From a virus, in IMG/VR virus record IMGVR_UViG_3300028394_000100, positions 1-52,544 of that record: a stretch of DNA of 52,544 bases. The stretch is one strand, 5' to 3'. Positions 48,562 through 52,544 of this stretch are shown piece after piece. Made by a program: the position numbers and the translations under genes. The notes beneath the pieces were generated by a model. It was given only the letters and a program-made list of their open reading frames with translations, searched no databases and was not told the DNA's origin. Position 1 is the first letter of the stretch. Each line of letters opens with the position of its first letter.

Positions 48562-49165
48562 CAAACTCTAATAAATTTTGAAAGGTTTTGGTTCTCATTC
48601 TCAATTCTCGATTGGCGAATGAGTCCAACTTCTCTAAAGTTTCTTGATAGATACCAGTCTTGACTAAAACAGGTACGCAACCTAAGGAGTTTCCAGCTTT
48701 AAGGTTGCGTATTTTATTTCCAACAAAATAACCACCTTTAAATTTTATTCTTTGTTCTTTTTCGGCTTTCTTCATCATGCCGGTATTTGGCATAGAGTAG
48801 ATATCTTGTTTCATATTGGTAGTTGAGTACAACACACCATCAATACTTTGTATTCCGTACTCACCGAATATTTCCATCATACGCACATTTGTCCGGTCAA
48901 CGTCATCTACAGTCAATATTCCCTCACTAATTAGTGGTTCATTGAAGAAAATAGAAACCTTATAACCTTTAAGACGTAAAAGTTTAATGGCTTCTAGAGA
49001 ACCTTCAACTGGAACAACATCATCTGGAGTCTTTATTTGACACTCACGTAATATTACACCAGTTCTTTCAATAGCAACAACACCGGTATTAAAAACTTCT
49101 GGCCAAGGTTCTAAATTCTTGAATCCTGAAACAGTTGCAATTTTGTTATCGTATCTTCCCATCAT
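48542..49165 (-). CDS. Degenerate HAD-type GmhB-like protein (probable pseudoenzyme)
   Basis: A 207-residue protein with AAGGAA before the ATG. The fold order matches D,D-heptose 1,7-bisphosphate phosphatase: a motif I position, GSLEAIKLLRLKGYKVSIFFNEP, IDGVLYS, MPNTGMM, GYFVGNKIRNLKAGNSLGCVPVLVKTG. Catalytic positions are changed. Motif I reads AIERTGVI in place of the usual LDRDGTI, so the nucleophile Asp becomes Glu33 and the second Asp becomes Thr35. Motif III reads GNKIRN in place of GDxxxD. The Cys/His zinc loop is also absent. Lys151 remains. It is probably inactive as a phosphatase and may bind or regulate. It is the only minus-strand gene in the right half of the window. Confidence 0.75.
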   Translation of the reverse strand: MMGRYDNKIATVSGFKNLEPWPEVFNTGVVAIERTGVILRECQIKTPDDVVPVEGSLEAIKLLRLKGYKVSIFFNEPLISEGILTVDDVDRTNVRMMEIFGEYGIQSIDGVLYSTTNMKQDIYSMPNTGMMKKAEKEQRIKFKGGYFVGNKIRNLKAGNSLGCVPVLVKTGIYQETLEKLDSFANRELRMRTKTFQNLLEFVNSLPS

Positions 49166-49203
49166 TATTCCTTAAACATAAATAGTCCATTACCTCTCAT
49201 TGT

Positions 49204-49209
49204 ATTATA
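49204..49209 (-). promoter_or_regulatory. Possible -10 element for the leftward GmhB-like gene
   Basis: TATAAT on the minus strand, about 39 bases before the ATG. The -35 region is poor (a TTGACT lies too close), so this is a weak candidate in the 89-base divergent region with gp13. Confidence 0.3.
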
Positions 49210-49227
49210 TATTGATCTAAAAAGTCA

Positions 49228-49235
49228 AATAAATA
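49228..49235 (+). promoter_or_regulatory. Late-promoter-like AATAAATA before gp13
   Basis: AATAAATA in the context CAAATAAATACT, 19 bases before the gp13 ATG, at the head of the neck operon gp13-gp14-gp15. Confidence 0.55.
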
Positions 49236-49254
49236 CTAACAAAATGGAATCAAC

Positions 49255-50028
49255 ATGGCCACAATTACCACTAGAGTTGCTTTTAAAGAATATTGTTTAC
49301 GCAGATTAGGTTTTCCAGTCATCGATATTAACGTGGATGATGACCAAGTGGAAGACCGAATTGATGATGCCTTACAGTACTGGCAAGATTACCATTTTGA
49401 TGGTCTACAAAAGGTCTATTACATCAAAAGAGTGGAACAAACCGATGTTAACCAAAAGTATATAGATTTAAGCAATGTTACCGACAGTTCAAATAACGCA
49501 CTAGAGATTGTTGGTATATCACGTATATTTCCAATTCAAGATTCTCAGGCAACTATTAATATGTTTGACCTTAGATATCAACTAAGATTAAACGAATTGT
49601 ATGACTTCACATCAGCGTCCTACATCAACTACACACTAACACAACAGCATCTACGTTCATTAGAGTTAATGTTTACTGGAGAAGTTCCTATTCGATTCCA
49701 AAGACATATGCGTAGGTTGTACATAGATTGGGCGTGGGGTTCATCACAATCACCAGTTGGTACTGTGGTAGTTGCCGAAGCTTATGCAAATATCGACCCT
49801 ACGGTATACACCAGAGTTTGGAATGACCGTTGGTTGAAAGAATATGCAACCGCTTTAATCAAAAGAAGTTGGGGAAACAACATTAAAAAATTTAATGGAC
49901 TACAATTGCCAGGCGGTGTTACATTAAATGGTGATAAAATTTATGATGAGGCCGTTGCAGAAATTGAAAAACTAGAACAAGAAATGCAAGTTGAATATGG
50001 TGCACCACTTGAATGGTTCATGAATTAA
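49255..50028 (+). CDS. 13: Neck protein gp13
   Basis: A 257-residue protein (T4 gp13 is 309). The N-terminus TRVAFKEYCLRRLGFPVIDINVDDDQVEDRIDDALQYWQDYHFDG is the strongest signature, with RVWNDRWLKEYATALIKRSWGNNIKKFNGLQLPGGVTLNG near the end. gp13 and gp14 seal the filled head and form the site for tail joining. It is followed at once by gp14 and gp15, as in T4. Confidence 0.92.
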   Translation: MATITTRVAFKEYCLRRLGFPVIDINVDDDQVEDRIDDALQYWQDYHFDGLQKVYYIKRVEQTDVNQKYIDLSNVTDSSNNALEIVGISRIFPIQDSQATINMFDLRYQLRLNELYDFTSASYINYTLTQQHLRSLELMFTGEVPIRFQRHMRRLYIDWAWGSSQSPVGTVVVAEAYANIDPTVYTRVWNDRWLKEYATALIKRSWGNNIKKFNGLQLPGGVTLNGDKIYDEAVAEIEKLEQEMQVEYGAPLEWFMN

Positions 50029-50029
50029 G

Positions 50030-50926
50030 ATGGCAACCAGTCCTTATTTTAATAATTATAACTCTAAAGCTGAGCAAAGAGTTTACGAAGATTTAATTGT
50101 TGAGTCCATTAAGATAATGGGATTCGATGGTTACTATTTACCTAACGATAATGATCAGGCTCGTGATCTTTTATATGGTGAAGATCCTGTTAAAAAATTT
50201 CAAACAGCATTTCCAATCGAATTTTATTTGTCAAATGTATTGGAGTACGGTGGCGAGAAAGAATTCTTTTCAAAATTTGGTTTACAAATTAAAAATAATG
50301 CTTCAGTCATTGTTTCTAAAAGGTCTTTTGCTCAAAGAGTTCCACCACATTTAGTAAGACCCCGTGAGGGAGATTTAATTTATGTACCATTCTTAAATGG
50401 TACTGGTGAATTGTACGAAATTAAATTTGCTGACCAAGACAAAGAATTTCATACATTAGGAAGAAGAATACCATACTTCTATGAACTAGATTTGGAAAAA
50501 TTCAAGTACTCTCAAGAACTTATCGATACAGGTATTGGAGATATTGATCAGGTTACAACAGACAATTCATATTCTATTGATTTTACCATAGGTGCAGGAT
50601 CAGGAACTTATGAACTGAACGAAGTTGTGTTTCAATCTAGCAGTGACACAGGAAATATATTGCTTGCTTATGCTAATGCAACAACACTTGCAACCGTTAA
50701 ATCTTGGACTCCAGGTTCAAACACATTATCTGTTATTGATATCAATGGTGAATTTATTGATGGTCGTAAAATTATAGGTTACACAAGCAATGCAAGATAC
50801 ACATTGAGTACATATGATCCATTAAATGTGAATGTTGCACACGAAACATATGACAACCTATACATTAAAAACCAAGCCAATTCAATCATAGATTTTTCCG
50901 AATCAAACCCTTTTGGTAGCATATAA
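50030..50926 (+). CDS. 14: Neck protein gp14
   Basis: A 298-residue protein (T4 gp14 is 256). SPYFNNYNSKAEQRVYEDLIVESIKIMGFDGYYLPN, DPVKKFQTAFPIEFYLSNVLEYGGEKEFFSKFGLQIKNNASVIVSKRSF and RPREGDLIYVPF are characteristic. Residues about 190-265 hold an inserted beta module (GSGTYELNEVVFQSSSDTGNILLAYA...INGEFIDGRKI), also seen in gp15, gp7 and gp8, which accounts for the extra length. The stop overlaps the gp15 ATG (TAATG). Confidence 0.92.
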   Translation: MATSPYFNNYNSKAEQRVYEDLIVESIKIMGFDGYYLPNDNDQARDLLYGEDPVKKFQTAFPIEFYLSNVLEYGGEKEFFSKFGLQIKNNASVIVSKRSFAQRVPPHLVRPREGDLIYVPFLNGTGELYEIKFADQDKEFHTLGRRIPYFYELDLEKFKYSQELIDTGIGDIDQVTTDNSYSIDFTIGAGSGTYELNEVVFQSSSDTGNILLAYANATTLATVKSWTPGSNTLSVIDINGEFIDGRKIIGYTSNARYTLSTYDPLNVNVAHETYDNLYIKNQANSIIDFSESNPFGSI

Positions 50927-52017
50927 TGTCAACAAATATACAATACCATCGTGTCATTAGAAAACTTGTCGTAGGATTTGGTGATTTATTTAATAACATC
51001 ACACTGGTAAGATACAATCCCGACAATACTGAAGCCGAGAGGATGATTGTTCCTATTGCATATGCTTCAAAAGAATTGTATGTGATGAGATTGCAAGACG
51101 ATCCAGATTTATCTAAAAAGGTAATGATGACATTACCTAGAATGTCATTTGAAATGACTGGATTGAGTTACGATTCATCAAGAAAACAAAACACAAACAT
51201 CAAACAATTTGCCAAAACAAGTGGTGGCGTTGTGTCTCAATACAATCCAGTACCATATGATTTTGATTTTTCTTTATATTTGTATGTCAGAAATATTGAA
51301 GATGGTACTCAGATCATCGAACACATTCTTCCGTATTTCACACCAGATTATACAATTAAACTGAATCTTATTCCCGAGATGGGAATAGTTAAAGAAATAC
51401 CTATTATCTTAAAAAATACTGATTATGAAGTTAGATATGAAGGCAACAGGGATTCAGAAACAAGAACAATCATTTGGACTTTAAATTTTACGGTCAAAGG
51501 TTTTATATTTGGTAAAACATCAGAAGTTGGTTTAATTACACATTCAATTACATCTGTTTTAAACAAAATTGGACCAGAAGATGTTGTACTCTTTAATATA
51601 AATGCAAATTCTGGTGTTGGTGGTTATCAGGTGGGAGAAATTGTATATCAAGGTTACTCAGCCGGTACAGCAACTGCCACCGGAAAAGTTATTCTTTGGA
51701 ATAATAATACGTTACACTTAACAAACATTAATGGAAATTTTGTTTCTAGTGTACCTATTCGATCAACCAGATCAAGCACAAACTACACATTTACATCATT
51801 CAATCCTGTGTCACAGAAATTGGTTCAGATAGACACCACACCAATGCCAACTGATGCAAATGTAAATACACCATATATTGTAACAACAGAAATATCAGAA
51901 GCACCATTTATTGAAGAAGGATTATTGTTGCCAGAAAACTTTGTTGGTGATGCATTAGACCAAGTTGGTCGAGATGACCTACATATAGAACAAGAAAACC
52001 CAACAGATTTACAGTAA
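50926..52017 (+). CDS. 15: Tail completion / sheath stabiliser gp15
   Basis: A 363-residue protein (T4 gp15 is 272). YHRVIRKLVVGFGDLFNNITLVRYN, RMIVPIAYASKELYVMRLQDDPDLSKKVMMTLPRMSFEMTGLSYDSSRKQN and PVPYDFDFSLYLYVRNIEDGTQIIEHILPYFTPDYT are diagnostic. gp15 forms the terminal ring on the tail that binds the neck. The C-terminal 120 residues contain the dispersed beta module (GGYQVGEIVYQGYSAGTATATGKVILWNNNTLHLTNINGNF), absent from T4 gp15. Confidence 0.93.
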   Translation: MSTNIQYHRVIRKLVVGFGDLFNNITLVRYNPDNTEAERMIVPIAYASKELYVMRLQDDPDLSKKVMMTLPRMSFEMTGLSYDSSRKQNTNIKQFAKTSGGVVSQYNPVPYDFDFSLYLYVRNIEDGTQIIEHILPYFTPDYTIKLNLIPEMGIVKEIPIILKNTDYEVRYEGNRDSETRTIIWTLNFTVKGFIFGKTSEVGLITHSITSVLNKIGPEDVVLFNINANSGVGGYQVGEIVYQGYSAGTATATGKVILWNNNTLHLTNINGNFVSSVPIRSTRSSTNYTFTSFNPVSQKLVQIDTTPMPTDANVNTPYIVTTEISEAPFIEEGLLLPENFVGDALDQVGRDDLHIEQENPTDLQ

Positions 52018-52028
52018 AGGTAATCAAA

Positions 52029-52544
52029 ATGCCACGCACACTACAATTTAAACGATACGGTTCAGCAACATTAGCCAATACAACTGGTGCTAATGGTGAA
52101 TTAATTATCAACTCAACAAACCAAACAATAACAGTGCATGATGGTGTAACACCTGGTGGGTATGCAACATTAAATTCTGTAACAGATAATAACATTGACC
52201 AGTATGCTCGTAATACTGCCAATACAAATTCAAATAATATTTCTATTATACAAGGTGTTAACACTACACAAAATTCAAGTATTAGTATTCTTCAAGATGT
52301 TAATACAACACAGAACACCAGACTTACCAGTATTGAAACAATCAACACCAATCAAAACACCAATATCAGTATTATACAAGGTGTAGATGCAACTCAAAAC
52401 ACCAGACTTACCAGTATTGAAACAATCAACACCAATCAAAATACCAATATCAGTATTATACAAGGTGTAAATGATACTCAAAATACCAATATCAGTATTA
52501 TACAAGGTGTAAATGATACTCAAAATACCAATATCAGTATTATA
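52029..52544 (+). CDS. Repeat-rich tail fibre, truncated by right window edge
   Basis: Open from ATG 52029 to the last base (172 codons, no stop). AAAGG precedes the ATG. Residues 1-45 (LQFKRYGSATLANTTGANGELIINSTNQTITVHDGVTPGGYATL) are the same Mtd-N-like attachment domain as in the 968-residue fibre. From about residue 60 it is pure tandem repeat: IIQGVNTTQN, then TQNTRLTSIETINTNQNTNIS blocks and IIQGVNDTQNTNIS units. It follows gp15, where T4 has gp3 and the sheath gene, so a fibre or whisker attached near the neck is possible. Confidence 0.85.
   Translation, partial: MPRTLQFKRYGSATLANTTGANGELIINSTNQTITVHDGVTPGGYATLNSVTDNNIDQYARNTANTNSNNISIIQGVNTTQNSSISILQDVNTTQNTRLTSIETINTNQNTNISIIQGVDATQNTRLTSIETINTNQNTNISIIQGVNDTQNTNISIIQGVNDTQNTNISII
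52267..52544 (+). repeat. 42- and 84-base tandem coding repeats in the truncated fibre
   Basis: An 84-base block (coding TRLTSIETINTNQNTNISII-type repeats) occurs twice with one or two changes. A 42-base block (coding SIIQGVNDTQNTNI) is then repeated identically and continues past the window edge. Confidence 0.9.

Overview
This window is a stretch of the genome of an AT-rich, T4-like contractile-tailed phage (myovirus). It resembles the marine branch of the group that infects cyanobacteria, SAR11 and related streamlined bacteria. The evidence is a nearly continuous set of T4-type replication and virion genes (gp33, gp59, gp32, gp4, gp26, gp51, gp48, gp53, gp27, gp5, gp25, gp6, gp7, gp8, a DUF4815/gp10-like pair, gp13, gp14, gp15), marine-type modular tail fibres and T4-type late promoter elements. 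No integrase, transposase, CRISPR array or ordinary tRNA was seen.

Layout. (1) 1-304: a phage tmRNA gene in what looks like the circularly permuted, two-piece arrangement. Its tag reads ANDSQFALAA, and the acceptor half runs off the left edge. (2) 305-3506, plus strand: a small conserved protein, a secreted SleB-type cell-wall hydrolase, then the replication and late-transcription block gp33-gp59-HAD nucleotidase-gp32, with two sigma70-type promoters. (3) 3595-4635: a polytopic membrane protein, bounded by terminators. (4) 4739-10817, minus strand: gp4, a conserved hypothetical, a tail-tube-fold protein (gp54/gp19-like), gp26, a gp51-like frame that appears to be reached by programmed -1 frameshifting, and two N-terminally paralogous hub proteins. 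One of these carries a GH73-like glucosaminidase. (5) 10879-31906, plus strand: tube cap, central hub and spike, and wedge proteins. (6) 31899-45067: a tail-fibre region built from shuffled modules. It includes an S74 self-cleaving fibre, several Mtd-N-like fibres, long tandem repeats and a glycine-rich protein with 44 cysteines. (7) 45092-49165: an accessory surface-chemistry cluster of sulfotransferase-like, GT9-like and carbamoyltransferase genes, plus a convergent GmhB-like protein that has lost its catalytic residues. (8) 49255-52544: neck and tail-completion genes gp13, gp14 and gp15, then a repeat-rich fibre gene cut by the right edge.

How they fit together. gp33 normally couples the sliding clamp to late promoters of the TATAAATA type, and such elements sit before many structural operons here. 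gp59 and gp32 serve helicase loading and ssDNA coating. The structural genes build the baseplate, tail tip, fibres and neck. The accessory cluster probably modifies a surface glycan or a virion component. The tmRNA may rescue ribosomes or tag proteins during infection.

The most unusual items are the two-piece phage tmRNA, a textbook-looking slippery site joining gp26 to the gp51 frame, the cysteine-rich putative adhesin, the degenerate GmhB-like protein, and beta modules and fibre repeats spread over many virion genes. Host assignment is inference only: ANDxxFALAA-like tags are typical of beta/gammaproteobacteria, and two-piece tmRNAs are known from alphaproteobacteria, cyanobacteria and some betaproteobacteria.
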